Shown: positions 1 through 7,736, numbered from the stretch's first letter. The stretch is 32,154 nt of DNA from JAQAZP01 sp965531145 (GCA_965531145.1 CBESOE010000035.1:1-32154), one strand, 5' to 3'. The notes: a model not told the origin generated them from the letters alone. Numbers and translations: made by a program.

Positions 1-110
1 GCACACCCCTCCAGATGGCCGGAGAGTCCCTGCCGCTCCGTCCCGGACAGGTCACCGTCCAGCCAGGCCTGGAGTTCGTTCGCCTGTGGATGACGGGGTT
101 CCCTGGTCAC
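1..110 (-). CDS. anti-sigma factor, zinc-finger type (N-terminal fragment)
   Basis: This is the 5' part of a gene that runs off the left edge; about 36 codons are visible. It starts at a GTG (108-110) that overlaps the TGA stop of the sigma gene by 4 nt (GTGA), so the two are translationally coupled. The visible residues contain the pattern N-E-L-Q-A-W-L-D-G-D-L-S ending in H-L-E-G-C. This matches the start of the zf-HC2/RsrA-like zinc-binding anti-sigma domain (H-x3-C-x2-C); the second Cys lies outside the window. Such proteins hold the cognate ECF sigma factor inactive until a signal releases it. The downstream transmembrane or sensor part cannot be seen. Family assignment rests on the short motif plus the coupling to an ECF sigma gene, which is a standard arrangement. 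Confidence 0.75.
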   Translation of the reverse strand, partial: MTREPRHPQANELQAWLDGDLSGTERQGLSGHLEGC

Positions 111-796
111 TCCTGATCCTCCTCCCGCTCCGGCCCGCGCTGAAGTTCGCTGCCGGCAAGCATGTCCCGCAGCAGGTTACGCGCCCGGAAGAGCCGGTTC
201 TTCACCGTTCCCATAGGCAGGCCGGTGATCGAGCAGATCTCCTCGTAGCTGCAGTCCGAACCGTGCCGCAGGGCGATCAATTGCCGGTATTCCGACGGCA
301 GCTGGTCCACCGCCTGGCGCAGCAGCAGCCGAATTTCACCACGGCCGGCCAGTTCGTCCGGCGCCGGCCCGGGGGAGCGGATCTGCTGCTCCAGCGTCCC
401 ATCTTCGGTTTCCAGCGGCTGGTCCAGAGAGATCGGCCGCACCCGGTTCCGGCGGATATGGTCGATGGCCGCGTTCGACGCGATGCGGTAGAGCCAGGTG
501 GTGAACCGGTATCGCGAATCGAATGAGGCCAGAGCGGTGAACGCCTTGACAAAGGTCACCTGGGCCAGGTCCTCGGCCAGGTCCGGATCCTTCACCATCC
601 TGGTCAGGTAGTGCATGATCCGGCGCTGGTAGCGCACCACCAGCTCTTCGAAGAGTTCCCGCTCTCCGGCCAGCACCCGGCCGACGATTTCCTCGTCCGT
701 GGCCCGCTCCGGGCCGCCGGGTTCCGCCTCCACCTCGTGTATACGGGTTGGTGAGGGAAAGGTTTCGGCGGCTTTCCTGGATCTGTTTCGTTTCAT
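107..796 (-). CDS. ECF RNA polymerase sigma factor (sigma-70 family, RpoE-like)
   Basis: Alternative sigma factor that directs RNA polymerase to a stress or envelope regulon. Region 2 lies at about residues 33-118, with the core-binding and -10 recognition segments D-L-A-E-D-L-A-Q-V-T-F-V-K-A-F and F-T-T-W-L-Y-R-I-A-S-N. Region 4 lies at about 165-220, with the helix-turn-helix S-Y-E-E-I-C-S-I-T-G-L-P-M-G-T-V-K-N-R-L-F-R-A-R. At 229 aa it is slightly longer than typical ECFs because of a charged N-terminal extension of about 30 residues. No strong ribosome-binding site precedes the ATG at 796, so the true start could lie somewhat downstream. Its stop overlaps the start of a zinc-finger anti-sigma gene. 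The final residues are very acidic. No auto-regulatory ECF promoter was recognised upstream, and the regulon cannot be read from this window. Confidence 0.93.
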   Translation of the reverse strand: MKRNRSRKAAETFPSPTRIHEVEAEPGGPERATDEEIVGRVLAGERELFEELVVRYQRRIMHYLTRMVKDPDLAEDLAQVTFVKAFTALASFDSRYRFTTWLYRIASNAAIDHIRRNRVRPISLDQPLETEDGTLEQQIRSPGPAPDELAGRGEIRLLLRQAVDQLPSEYRQLIALRHGSDCSYEEICSITGLPMGTVKNRLFRARNLLRDMLAGSELQRGPEREEDQE

Positions 797-843
797 TGGT
801 ACCGGCGGAGAAATCCCGCCCGGGTTCGCGGCCCCGCGCTCCG

Positions 844-872
844 TTGACAGCCCGGAGAGCGGGGGCTACGAT
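844..872 (+). promoter_or_regulatory. sigma-70-type promoter of the zinc-ribbon gene
   Basis: A perfect -35 box TTGACA (844-849) is followed by a 17-nt spacer and TACGAT (867-872), a 5/6 match to the -10 consensus. Transcription would start near 879, giving a leader of about 30 nt with AGGGGAG (894-900) before the GTG at 910. This is one of the best promoter matches in the window. Confidence 0.7.
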
Positions 873-909
873 TGTCTCGATTCCATTTCATCCAGGGGAG
901 GCGACCACC

Positions 910-1191
910 GTGTCCGTTTGTCACCACTGTCACAGGGAAATACCGGTCGATGGCAAGATCAGCCGCGACGATGTCTGCCCCCACTGCCGGAGCGATGTCA
1001 GGTGCTGCCTGAATTGCCGGTTCTACAACGAGAGCGCGCATAACAAGTGCGATGAACCGATATCGGAGTTTGTCGGTGTCCGCGACCGGAGCAACTTCTG
1101 CGAGTTCTTCGAGATGAACAGCTCCTCCGCTGCCGGCGGCGGCGACCGCCAGGGCCGGGCACGCAACACTTTCGACGACCTGTTCAAATAG
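910..1191 (+). CDS. small cysteine-rich double zinc-ribbon protein
   Basis: A 93-residue protein with nine cysteines. Two CxxC pairs (C4-x2-C7 and C23-x2-C26) form a probable zinc ribbon. A second cluster follows (C32, C33, C36, C47 and C64) around the segment C-C-L-N-C-R-F-Y-N-E-S-A-H. The C-terminal 25 residues are Gly/Arg-rich and look disordered, ending in F-D-D-L-F-K. The start is GTG at 910, chosen because AGGGGAG lies 9 nt upstream and a consensus promoter sits just before that; upstream in-frame codons would lie inside the promoter. I recall similar small conserved zinc-ribbon proteins in delta-proteobacteria and related phyla, but no function is known to me. It is divergent from the sigma gene, so co-regulation is possible but not shown. 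Confidence 0.8.
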   Translation: MSVCHHCHREIPVDGKISRDDVCPHCRSDVRCCLNCRFYNESAHNKCDEPISEFVGVRDRSNFCEFFEMNSSSAAGGGDRQGRARNTFDDLFK

Positions 1192-1199
1192 AACCACTG

Positions 1200-1216
1200 C
1201 CCCGGAACCGGGGTTT
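1200..1216 (+). terminator. weak hairpin terminator after the zinc-ribbon gene
   Basis: CCCC-GGAACC-GGGG followed by only TTT begins 8 nt after the stop codon at 1191. The stem is short and the T run is minimal, so this is a tentative call. Confidence 0.35.
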
Positions 1217-1280
1217 CACTTCAGGCATCTTACGCCACAGCGCCACGATCTATTCGCCATTGATCAGTTGCCGGCCGCAT

Positions 1281-1382
1281 GTCATTGCGAGGAGACGGCC
1301 TTGTCGTCTACGAAGCAATCTCCCCGGAAACAGTGCGGTCTCTCAGGAGATCGCTTCGTCGCCTGCGGCTCCTCGCGATGAC
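1281..1382. repeat. inverted-repeat element, GTCATTGCGAGGAG type (MITE/REP-like)
   Basis: The left end GTCATTGCGAGGAG (1281-1294) and the right end CTCCTCGCGATGAC (1369-1382) are reverse complements with one mismatch. An inner pair, ACGAAGCAATCTCC (1310-1323) and GGAGATCGCTTCGT (1346-1359), also pairs with one mismatch. The whole 102-bp unit can fold into a long hairpin. From memory, the word pair CATTGCGAGGAG / GACGAAGCAATCTC belongs to a widely scattered short palindromic repeat seen in many bacterial phyla. It carries no gene. It lies between the convergent zinc-ribbon and ribF genes, and a half copy lies near 21.5 kb in the same kind of position. Confidence 0.8.
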
Positions 1383-1392
1383 AGATGCAGAA

Positions 1393-2385
1393 TCAGTTGC
1401 CGGCCTCGCCCGAGGTCAGGCCCGCGCCCAGCGGCTCGGGGAGTCCGAAGAACTCCCGGGCCACTTCCAGGTCGTCCTCGATCCGGGCCACCAGCGCCGC
1501 CGCATCGGGAAAGCGAATTTCGTCTCGGATTCTCTTGAGGAAAAACAGGCGGGCGGTTTCGTCGTAAATGTTGCCGTCGAAATCGAGGAGAAAGGTCTCC
1601 ACGCTGAGCTTCTTTTCGCCAAAGGTGGGGTTGACGCCGACGTTGGTCATGCCGCACAGGGTGCTGCCCTTGATTTCGAACCGGGTGAGGTAAACCCCGT
1701 GCCGAGGCAGGATCTCGCCGTCACTGGCCAGGTTGGCGGTGGGAAATTTCAGTTTCCGGCCACGGCCGGCGCCGTGGACGATGCGGCCGGTGACGTGGAA
1801 GGGATAACCGAGCAGCTCGCCGGCCAGTTCCACGTCCCCTTCCTGGAGAGCGCTGCGGATCCGGGAACTGCTGACCACCGCACCTCCGGCCTCCACTTCC
1901 CGCACCCCGTGGGCCCGGAACCCGTGCACCTCGCCCATGGTCTGGAGAAATTCGAGATTGCCCTCCTTGCGGTGCCCGAAGTGGAAGTTCGAACCCACGT
2001 GCACCTCCACCGAGCGCAGAGACCTGAAGAGGACGCGCTCGACGAACTGGCCGGCGGTCCGCTTGGCCATTTCCGGGCTGAAGGGGATGACCAGCAGCAG
2101 ATCGAAGCCCAGAAGTTCCAGCAGCCGGGCTTTCTGATCGATGGTCATCAGCAGCGGCGGGGCCGACTGGGGGCGGATGACCTTCTGCGGGTGTGGGTCG
2201 AAGGTGATCAGGACGCTCTGGCCACCGATTTCGAGGCTGCGGCGGAGAACGCCGTCGAGGATCAGCCGGTGGCCCTGGTGCAGGCCGTCAAAATTTCCGA
2301 TGGTGACCACCGCCGGGCGGTCGTCCCCCCGCTGCCGAACCAGGCGGGGCAGGTCATCCATATCGAAATCTCTGAGGACATCCAC
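1393..2385 (-). CDS. ribF: bifunctional riboflavin kinase / FAD synthetase
   Basis: Makes FMN from riboflavin and ATP, then FAD from FMN and ATP, in the cytoplasm. The N-terminal FAD synthetase (nucleotidyltransferase) domain shows V-T-I-G-N-F-D-G-L-H-Q-G-H at residues 27-39 (the HxGH-type motif) and I-T-F-D-P-H-P. The C-terminal flavokinase domain shows G-R-K-L-K-F-P-T-A-N-L and T-N-V-G-V-N-P-T-F, then V-E-T-F-L-L-D-F. The open frame extends to 2502, but the first 39 codons have no family similarity and overlap pgpA. I place the start at GTG 2385, with GGTGAG upstream, which gives 330 aa, close to the family's usual 310-320. The ATG at 2364 is an alternative. It is the last gene of the minus-strand operon, 43 nt after pgpA, and is followed by an inverted-repeat element. 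Confidence 0.93.
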   Translation of the reverse strand: MDVLRDFDMDDLPRLVRQRGDDRPAVVTIGNFDGLHQGHRLILDGVLRRSLEIGGQSVLITFDPHPQKVIRPQSAPPLLMTIDQKARLLELLGFDLLLVIPFSPEMAKRTAGQFVERVLFRSLRSVEVHVGSNFHFGHRKEGNLEFLQTMGEVHGFRAHGVREVEAGGAVVSSSRIRSALQEGDVELAGELLGYPFHVTGRIVHGAGRGRKLKFPTANLASDGEILPRHGVYLTRFEIKGSTLCGMTNVGVNPTFGEKKLSVETFLLDFDGNIYDETARLFFLKRIRDEIRFPDAAALVARIEDDLEVAREFFGLPEPLGAGLTSGEAGN

Positions 2386-2428
2386 GTCGGTATTCTCACC
2401 GCGCCGGGCCGGACCAGCATCGGAGCCC

Positions 2429-2938
2429 CTAGAAGACGAGGCCCCATACGTACAAACAGAACCGGGCCGCCAGGTTGGCATAAAGACCGGCCCAGAGGTC
2501 ATCGATCATTATCCCCCACCCGCCGGGCAGTCGTTCCGACCGGCGCGCGGGGAACGGTTTCACTATATCAAAGATCCGGAAGAGGACAAACGTGATCGCC
2601 ACCGAGGCCAGGGAGGGGGTGATGGCACAAGCGGCCACCAGGTAGCCCACCACCTCGTCAGCCACCACCTGGGAGGGGTCCTTGCGGCGAAACCGTTTTT
2701 CGAGGCGGTTGGCCGCGGCCACCCCGGCGAAGAAAAGCAGTGCGGTCACCGCGAGGTAGAGGGCGAGTCCGGCCACCTCCCCGCAGAGGACAAAGGTATA
2801 CCGGTGGAGCAGCAGGTAGAGCGGGATCCCCACCAGGGTGCCCACGGTCCCGGAGACCACCGGCGAGTACCCGGTGCCGAACCCGGTGCCCCAGAGCAGG
2901 GCCAGCCGGTCAATGAAGGTCGGGGTTTCAGATTTCAT
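2429..2938 (-). CDS. pgpA: phosphatidylglycerophosphatase A
   Basis: Inner-membrane phosphatase that removes the phosphate from phosphatidylglycerophosphate to give phosphatidylglycerol. Family marks are the N-terminal G-T-G-F-G-T-G-Y-S-P-V-V-S-G-T-V-G-T segment, the acidic V-A-D-E-V-V-G-Y-L motif, and the C-terminal F-D-I-V-K-P-F-P-A-R followed by M-I-D-D-L-W-A-G. Several hydrophobic helices lie between these. At 169 aa the length is normal. The start at 2938 is chosen because GGAGGT sits 8 nt upstream; the longer frame to 2962 lacks one. The start lies inside the end of rimO (11-nt overlap), so the two are coupled. The product feeds membrane lipid synthesis and has no functional link to its neighbours beyond the shared operon. 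Confidence 0.93.
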   Translation of the reverse strand: MKSETPTFIDRLALLWGTGFGTGYSPVVSGTVGTLVGIPLYLLLHRYTFVLCGEVAGLALYLAVTALLFFAGVAAANRLEKRFRRKDPSQVVADEVVGYLVAACAITPSLASVAITFVLFRIFDIVKPFPARRSERLPGGWGIMIDDLWAGLYANLAARFCLYVWGLVF

Positions 2939-4274
2939 CGCCGTCCACCTCCCGCCTGACAACCCGGCCCACCAGGTCGTAGGGGTGCGCCTCGGTCAGT
3001 TCCACCTCCACCAGCTCACCGGCGTGGCAGTCCCCATCGTTGATCAGCACCACACCGTCCACCTCGAAAGCCTGGGTCTCCATTCGCCCCTCCAGCAGAA
3101 GGTCGGTCTCCACCGATGGACCGTCCACCAGTACCGGCACCCGCCGGCCCACCTTTTTCCGATTCAGTTCCAGGGAGATCGACTGCTGCACTTCCATCAG
3201 GTGGTTGCGACGGGCTTCGGATTCCTGCTGCGGCAGCAGGTCGGGCAACCGGGCCGCCGGGGTGCCCGGCTCCGGTGAGTAGGCGAACACCCCAACATGG
3301 TCCAGGCGGTTGTGGATGAGGAACTGCTCCAGTTCCTCAAACTCGGCCTCACTCTCCCCGGGAAAACCGGCAATCAGCGAGGTGCGGATGGCCAACCCGG
3401 GAATGGCCTCGCGCAAGCTGTCCACCAGGTCCTGGTACGCACCGGACCCGGCAACACCGCCCGGGGCCCCCGCCCCTCGTCCCATACGGCGCAGCACCCG
3501 GGCTGAAACGTGCTGCAACGGGATGTCGAGATAGGGGCAGACCGCGGGCAGTTCGGCCAGAGCCCGGACCAGTTCCTGGTCCAGACGCTCGGGGTAGGCA
3601 TACATCAGGCGCATCCTGAGCAGCCCGTCAATCCCTGAAAGGCCGTGGAGCAGTGAGACCAGCCGAGCCGTGCCGCCGGTACCGGGGCAGTCAAGGTCGT
3701 GGCCGTAAGCAGTGGTGTCCTGGGCCACCAGGATCAGCTCCCGCACACCGCGGTCAACCAGCCCGGTTGCCTCGGCCACCAGTTCGTCCTGCGGCCGGCT
3801 GATCAACGGCCCGCGGATACGGGGAACGGTACAAAAGGTGCAGTTGTTGTCGCATCCCTCGGCGATCTTGAGGTAGGCCAGGTGGGACGGCGTTCCGAGG
3901 ATCCTCTGCGGAGCGGTGTCCCCGGCCGTGCCGCCGCAGATCTCGACGATGCGATCGATCTCGTTGACACCCACCAGCGCATCCAGTTCGGGGATCGCGT
4001 CGGCCAGGTTCTCCCGCTGATCCTGGACCAGGCACCCCGCCGCCACCAGGGTGCGGCAGGAACCGCGCTCCTTGTAGCCGGCGGCATCGAGGATCACGTC
4101 CACCGCCTCTTCCCGTGCGGCTTCGATGAAGCCGCAGGTGTTGACCACGATCACCTCGGCCTCGGCGGGATCGGCCACCGGGCGGAATCCGGCCTGGGCC
4201 AGACGGCCGAGCATGACCTCGCCGTCCACCAGATTCTTGGGGCAGCCGAGATTGATCAGACAGAGGTTTTGCAT
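2928..4274 (-). CDS. rimO: ribosomal protein S12 methylthiotransferase
   Basis: Radical SAM enzyme that adds a methylthio group to the conserved aspartate of ribosomal protein S12. The N-terminal UPF0004 domain carries the auxiliary Fe-S cysteines C11, C47 and C81. The radical SAM core has C-D-N-N-C-T-F-C (C141, C145, C148). A C-terminal TRAM domain follows (about 380-448). The N-terminal M-Q-N-L-C-L-I-N-L-G-C-P-K-N-L-V-D-G-E is typical of RimO rather than MiaB. A Gly/Ala-rich insertion of about 15 residues follows R-R-M-G-R near residue 270, where RimO proteins usually have a short loop. At 448 aa the length is normal. It starts 15 nt after asnS and overlaps pgpA at its end. Confidence 0.95.
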   Translation of the reverse strand: MQNLCLINLGCPKNLVDGEVMLGRLAQAGFRPVADPAEAEVIVVNTCGFIEAAREEAVDVILDAAGYKERGSCRTLVAAGCLVQDQRENLADAIPELDALVGVNEIDRIVEICGGTAGDTAPQRILGTPSHLAYLKIAEGCDNNCTFCTVPRIRGPLISRPQDELVAEATGLVDRGVRELILVAQDTTAYGHDLDCPGTGGTARLVSLLHGLSGIDGLLRMRLMYAYPERLDQELVRALAELPAVCPYLDIPLQHVSARVLRRMGRGAGAPGGVAGSGAYQDLVDSLREAIPGLAIRTSLIAGFPGESEAEFEELEQFLIHNRLDHVGVFAYSPEPGTPAARLPDLLPQQESEARRNHLMEVQQSISLELNRKKVGRRVPVLVDGPSVETDLLLEGRMETQAFEVDGVVLINDGDCHAGELVEVELTEAHPYDLVGRVVRREVDGDEI

Positions 4275-4289
4275 TGCCGGTTTGACCCG

Positions 4290-5585
4290 TCAGGGGTAGA
4301 GCCGGTTGAGCATCCGCGGAAAGGGGATGGTCTCCCGGACGTGCTTCAGGCCGCAGATCCAGGACACGGTCCGCTCCAGGCCGATACCGAAACCACCGTG
4401 GGGCACCGAACCGTATTTGCGAACATCGAGATACCACTGGAACGCCGCTTCGGGGAGCTTGTGCTCCCGGATCTGGCTGATCAACTGGTCGTGGTTGGAC
4501 ATCCGCTCGCCGCCGCCAATGATCTCGCCATACCCGTCGGGGGCGATCACGTCCACGCCGAGAGCCAGGTTCGGGTTCTCGGGATCGCGTTCCATGTAGA
4601 AGGCTTTGACCTCGGCCGGCCAGTGGGTCACCATCACCGGCCGGTCGAATTTCTCACCCAGCACCGTTTCGTCGGGGGCGCCGAAATCGCCGCCCCACTG
4701 GAAGTCGTTTCCCGCCTGTTGCAGGATGTCCACCGCCTCGGTGTAGGTGATCCGGGGCAGCGGTCCGGTAACGTTGGCCAGCTTGTCGGTGTCGCGCTCC
4801 AGGCGTTTCAACTCCTCGCCGCAGCGGTCGAGCACCCGGGCCACCACCGTGACGAGGAAATCCTCGGCCAGGTCGCAGACGTCGCCCAGTTTGGCAAAAG
4901 CGACCTCCGGCTCGAGCATCCAGAACTCGGTGAGGTGCCGGCGGGTCTTCGATTTCTCGGCCCGGAAGGTGGGGCCGAAGCAGTAAACCCTGGCGTGGGC
5001 CGCACAGGCCGGCTCAAGGTAGAGCTGGCCGCTCTGGCTGAGAAAGGCCGGCTCGCCGAAGTAGTCTGTCTCGAAGAGGGTGCTGGTCCCCTCGCAGGCC
5101 GCCGGGGTGAGGATCGGGCTGTCGATGAGCACGAAGCCCCGCTCGTAGTAATAATCGCGGAAGGCCTGCTCGATCTCGCTGCGCACCCGGATGATGGCGT
5201 GCTGCCGGTTGGAACGGAGCCAGAGGTGGCGGTGGTCCATCAGGAAATCCACACCGTGCTCCTTGCGGGTGATGGGATACTCCTCGGTGAGATGAATCAG
5301 CCGGACGTCGGTCACGCCAAGTTCGAATCCGCTGGGGCTGCGGGGGTCTTCCTTGACCACCCCGTCCAGTTCCAGCGATGATTCCTGGGTCAGGGTACCG
5401 GCCAGATCAAACACCTCGGTGGAGGCATCCCCCTTGCCCAGAACCCCCTGTATGAAGCCGGTGCCGTCACGAAACTGCAGGAAATGGATCTTGCCGCTGG
5501 AACGGCGGCCGGCCAGCCACCCCTTGAGCGTGATTTCCTCGCCCACGTGAGCGGCGATGTCGCTGATGTAGACCCACTGTTTCAT
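4290..5585 (-). CDS. asnS: asparagine--tRNA ligase
   Basis: Class IIb aminoacyl-tRNA synthetase that charges tRNA-Asn with asparagine. The N-terminal OB-fold anticodon-binding domain (about residues 1-110) is followed by the catalytic core. Class II motif 2 is F-R-A-E-K-S-K-T-R-R-H-L-T-E-F-W-M-L-E-P-E. Motif 3 is G-F-G-I-G-L-E-R near the C-terminus, followed by C-G-L-K-H-V-R-E-T-I-P-F-P-R. The P-F-P-R ending and E-F-W-M-L-E-P-E favour AsnRS over AspRS. The start ATG at 5585 has GGGGAG 9 nt upstream; the in-frame ATG at 5612 lacks one. This gives 431 aa. Having asnS means asparaginyl-tRNA need not be made by the amidotransferase route. Confidence 0.95.
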   Translation of the reverse strand: MKQWVYISDIAAHVGEEITLKGWLAGRRSSGKIHFLQFRDGTGFIQGVLGKGDASTEVFDLAGTLTQESSLELDGVVKEDPRSPSGFELGVTDVRLIHLTEEYPITRKEHGVDFLMDHRHLWLRSNRQHAIIRVRSEIEQAFRDYYYERGFVLIDSPILTPAACEGTSTLFETDYFGEPAFLSQSGQLYLEPACAAHARVYCFGPTFRAEKSKTRRHLTEFWMLEPEVAFAKLGDVCDLAEDFLVTVVARVLDRCGEELKRLERDTDKLANVTGPLPRITYTEAVDILQQAGNDFQWGGDFGAPDETVLGEKFDRPVMVTHWPAEVKAFYMERDPENPNLALGVDVIAPDGYGEIIGGGERMSNHDQLISQIREHKLPEAAFQWYLDVRKYGSVPHGGFGIGLERTVSWICGLKHVRETIPFPRMLNRLYP

Positions 5586-5631
5586 CGCTTTCCACTCCCC
5601 TGCTGACATCATGGAATAAACCCCTGCAGCA

Positions 5632-5663
5632 CTGCCCTATCGAGAGCGCTCATCATAGGGCAG
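5632..5663 (-). other. hairpin between the HEAT-cyclophilin gene and asnS
   Basis: CTGCCCTAT (5632-5640) and ATAGGGCAG (5655-5663) form a perfect 9-bp stem with a 14-nt loop. It begins 3 nt after the stop of the upstream gene and ends about 47 nt before the asnS start. No immediate T run follows on the minus strand, so it is more likely a processing or partial read-through structure than a complete terminator. Confidence 0.45.
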
Positions 5664-5666
5664 GCC

Positions 5667-7736
5667 TCAGGCCGGGTCAACCATCATCCGCACCGTGGAA
5701 ATCCGCTCCCCGCGGCGGATCCGGTCCACCAGATCCATCCCCTCAACCACCCGTCCGAAGATGGTGTAACGCCCGTCGAGGTGCGGCTGGGGGGCGAGGG
5801 TGATGAAGAACTGGCTGCCCCCGGTGTCCTTGCCCGAGAGGGCCATGCCCACCATGCCGCGACCGTAGTGCAGGTCATTGTTCTCACAGCGGATGGCATA
5901 GCCCGGACCGCCCCACCCGTCACCCTCGGGATCACCACCCTGGACCACGAATCCGGGTACCACCCGGTGGAACCGGATGTTGTCAAAATAGCCGTCCTCG
6001 GTCAAATCGAGAAAATTGAGTACGGTGAGCGGCGCCTCCTTCGGAAAGAGCTCCAGGTGAATCGGCCCGTGGGCGGTGTCGATGATGGCCCTTACCCTGC
6101 GGTGATACAGCTCAGCCGCCCGGAGGTAGCGGTCCAGCTGTGGTTTTCCCCGCGCCTCGCAGACCCCGTCGGGGACCTCCGACCGGCGGCCCCAGCCGGC
6201 AAGAATTTCAGCGGCCCGCTGCCGGATCAGCCGTTCCCGGCTCTGGAGGCCGCGCTGAACCGCCTGCACCGCGTCCTGATTGTCCGGGTGACGAGCCAGA
6301 AGCCCCAAAACGGAGAGGCGGCAGTCGGTCGCCTTCTGCTTCGATTCCCGCTGGTCCGCCGCGAGCAAGAGGAGCAGGGAGGAGACCGGATCCCCGGCAG
6401 CACCTAACGCTTCGGCTGCGGCGGCCCGGGTCAGGGGGTCGCGGCCCTCGATCAGGATCCTGGTGATGTCTTCCTGGAACTCCACCGACCGACCGGCGCC
6501 GGCCACCGCGGTGAGCGCACCGCGCACCACGCTGCCGCTCTCGTCACCCAGCAGCGAGCGCAGGGCGGCGCGGGCCCCGTCATCCGTGGAGAGGTGGGCA
6601 AGCACCGCCGCCGCATCACCGCGTCTCACCGGTTCCGGTGAGCGGGAGGCATCCAGGCCCCAGCTCAGGCCCCGGGGATCACCCAGACGAGCCAGTGCCT
6701 CGGCGGCGTCCGGAGCCACCCCCGGCTCGTCCGCACCCAGCAGGGTCGCCAACCACGTCCGGACGTCTTCACCCGCATCGGGAAACCGGCCGGCGGCCCG
6801 GATGGCCGCGGTCTGGACCTGGGGGTGCTGGTCAACCATGGCCCGGCAGAGCACGTCCGATTTTGGCGTGAACCCGAGGCGGGCCAGGGCGCCCCACCCC
6901 TCAACCATGACCAGCCAGTGTTCCTCGGCGGAGAGCAGCCCGGCCACCGCCGCACCGGCCACCGCCGGGTCGATACCCCGGGCCCCGGCCACCCCCAGCC
7001 CCCGGGCCGCCATGGCCCGCACCACCGGATCGCCGTCGGACAACAGGCGGATGAACAGGGGAGCGGCGGCAGGCTCCCCGCTGCGAGCAAGGCTGTAGAT
7101 GGCGGACAACCGCTCCGCCCCCCCGGATTCCGCCGGTTTTGCCGCCCACTCCTGCAACAGACCGGTCAGCCCGTGCTCCCCTTCAAGGCGCCAGGCATTG
7201 CCCAGCAGCATGACCAGGTCATCGCCGGTGTGCGAACCGATACCCTCCAGCAGCAGGGCGGCCAACGGCCCCGGCCCCTCATCCCCCGGCCCGAGGCGCA
7301 GCAGAGCCTGGACGGCCAACCCTCGGACCTGCGCATCTTCATCGGTCAGCCGTAGCCGGAGCGCCGGCCCCAGGGCCGGGTCGGCAGCCAGTCCGGCGGC
7401 AAAAGCCGCCTCGCCCCGCACCACGGGGTCCCCGTCCTCCAGCAGCCGCTGGATCAGCGGAGCTGACCGCGGATCACCGATCCGCCCCAGGGCCAGGGCC
7501 GCCCGGGTTCTCACCGCCGGGTCAGGGTGCGCGGAGAAGTGGTCAAAACGATCCGCCACCGGCGTCCGGCGATCCTCCAACTGGCTGATTTCGGCCAGCA
7601 GTGCAGTGGTCATCCCCGACGACCGGTCTGTATGATCCCCGCCCCCCCCCGGTTCCCCGCAGCCGCCGGTGGTGACCAGAAGGAGGACCAGTGCGGTCCC
7701 GGCGAACAGTTCCACTGGCGAAAAACGATGGGTCAT
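5667..7736 (-). CDS. HEAT-repeat protein fused to a cyclophilin-type peptidyl-prolyl isomerase, probable lipoprotein
   Basis: A 689-residue exported protein with two parts. Residues 1-26 are a signal sequence ending in T-T-G-G-C; Cys26 could be lipidated, although the lipobox is poor at -3. About residues 55-520 are a long run of HEAT/PBS-lyase-like helical repeats, for example D-P-A-V-R-T-R-A-A-L-A-L-G-R-I-G-D and D-P-V-V-R-G-E-A-A-F-A-A-G-L. The last ~155 residues are a cyclophilin domain with F-H-R-V-V-P-G-F-V-V-Q-G-G-D-P and G-S-Q-F-F-I-T-L-A-P-Q-P-H-L-D-G-R-Y-T-I-F-G. These carry the catalytic Arg and the substrate-pocket Phe and Gln residues. Expected role: proline isomerisation during folding of envelope proteins, with HEAT repeats as scaffold. 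The start has AGGAG 6 nt upstream. A strong promoter lies before it and it heads the asnS-rimO-pgpA-ribF operon. Nine consecutive Cs on the plus strand (7642-7650) encode a Gly run just after the signal. Confidence 0.9.
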   Translation of the reverse strand: MTHRFSPVELFAGTALVLLLVTTGGCGEPGGGGDHTDRSSGMTTALLAEISQLEDRRTPVADRFDHFSAHPDPAVRTRAALALGRIGDPRSAPLIQRLLEDGDPVVRGEAAFAAGLAADPALGPALRLRLTDEDAQVRGLAVQALLRLGPGDEGPGPLAALLLEGIGSHTGDDLVMLLGNAWRLEGEHGLTGLLQEWAAKPAESGGAERLSAIYSLARSGEPAAAPLFIRLLSDGDPVVRAMAARGLGVAGARGIDPAVAGAAVAGLLSAEEHWLVMVEGWGALARLGFTPKSDVLCRAMVDQHPQVQTAAIRAAGRFPDAGEDVRTWLATLLGADEPGVAPDAAEALARLGDPRGLSWGLDASRSPEPVRRGDAAAVLAHLSTDDGARAALRSLLGDESGSVVRGALTAVAGAGRSVEFQEDITRILIEGRDPLTRAAAAEALGAAGDPVSSLLLLLAADQRESKQKATDCRLSVLGLLARHPDNQDAVQAVQRGLQSRERLIRQRAAEILAGWGRRSEVPDGVCEARGKPQLDRYLRAAELYHRRVRAIIDTAHGPIHLELFPKEAPLTVLNFLDLTEDGYFDNIRFHRVVPGFVVQGGDPEGDGWGGPGYAIRCENNDLHYGRGMVGMALSGKDTGGSQFFITLAPQPHLDGRYTIFGRVVEGMDLVDRIRRGERISTVRMMVDPA

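Noticed and set aside
1279..2595. 438-codon plus-strand open frame
   Set aside because: It starts in the inverted-repeat element and runs antisense through ribF and part of pgpA; no recognisable content.
3699..5381. 560-codon plus-strand open frame
   Set aside because: It lies antisense to rimO and asnS, which are unmistakable; the translated frame shows only shadow composition.
7642..7650. Nine-base C run in the HEAT-cyclophilin gene as a phase switch
   Set aside because: Nine bases in a GC-rich Gly-coding linker is not exceptional here; only the 15-base tract at 28101 is long enough to stand out.
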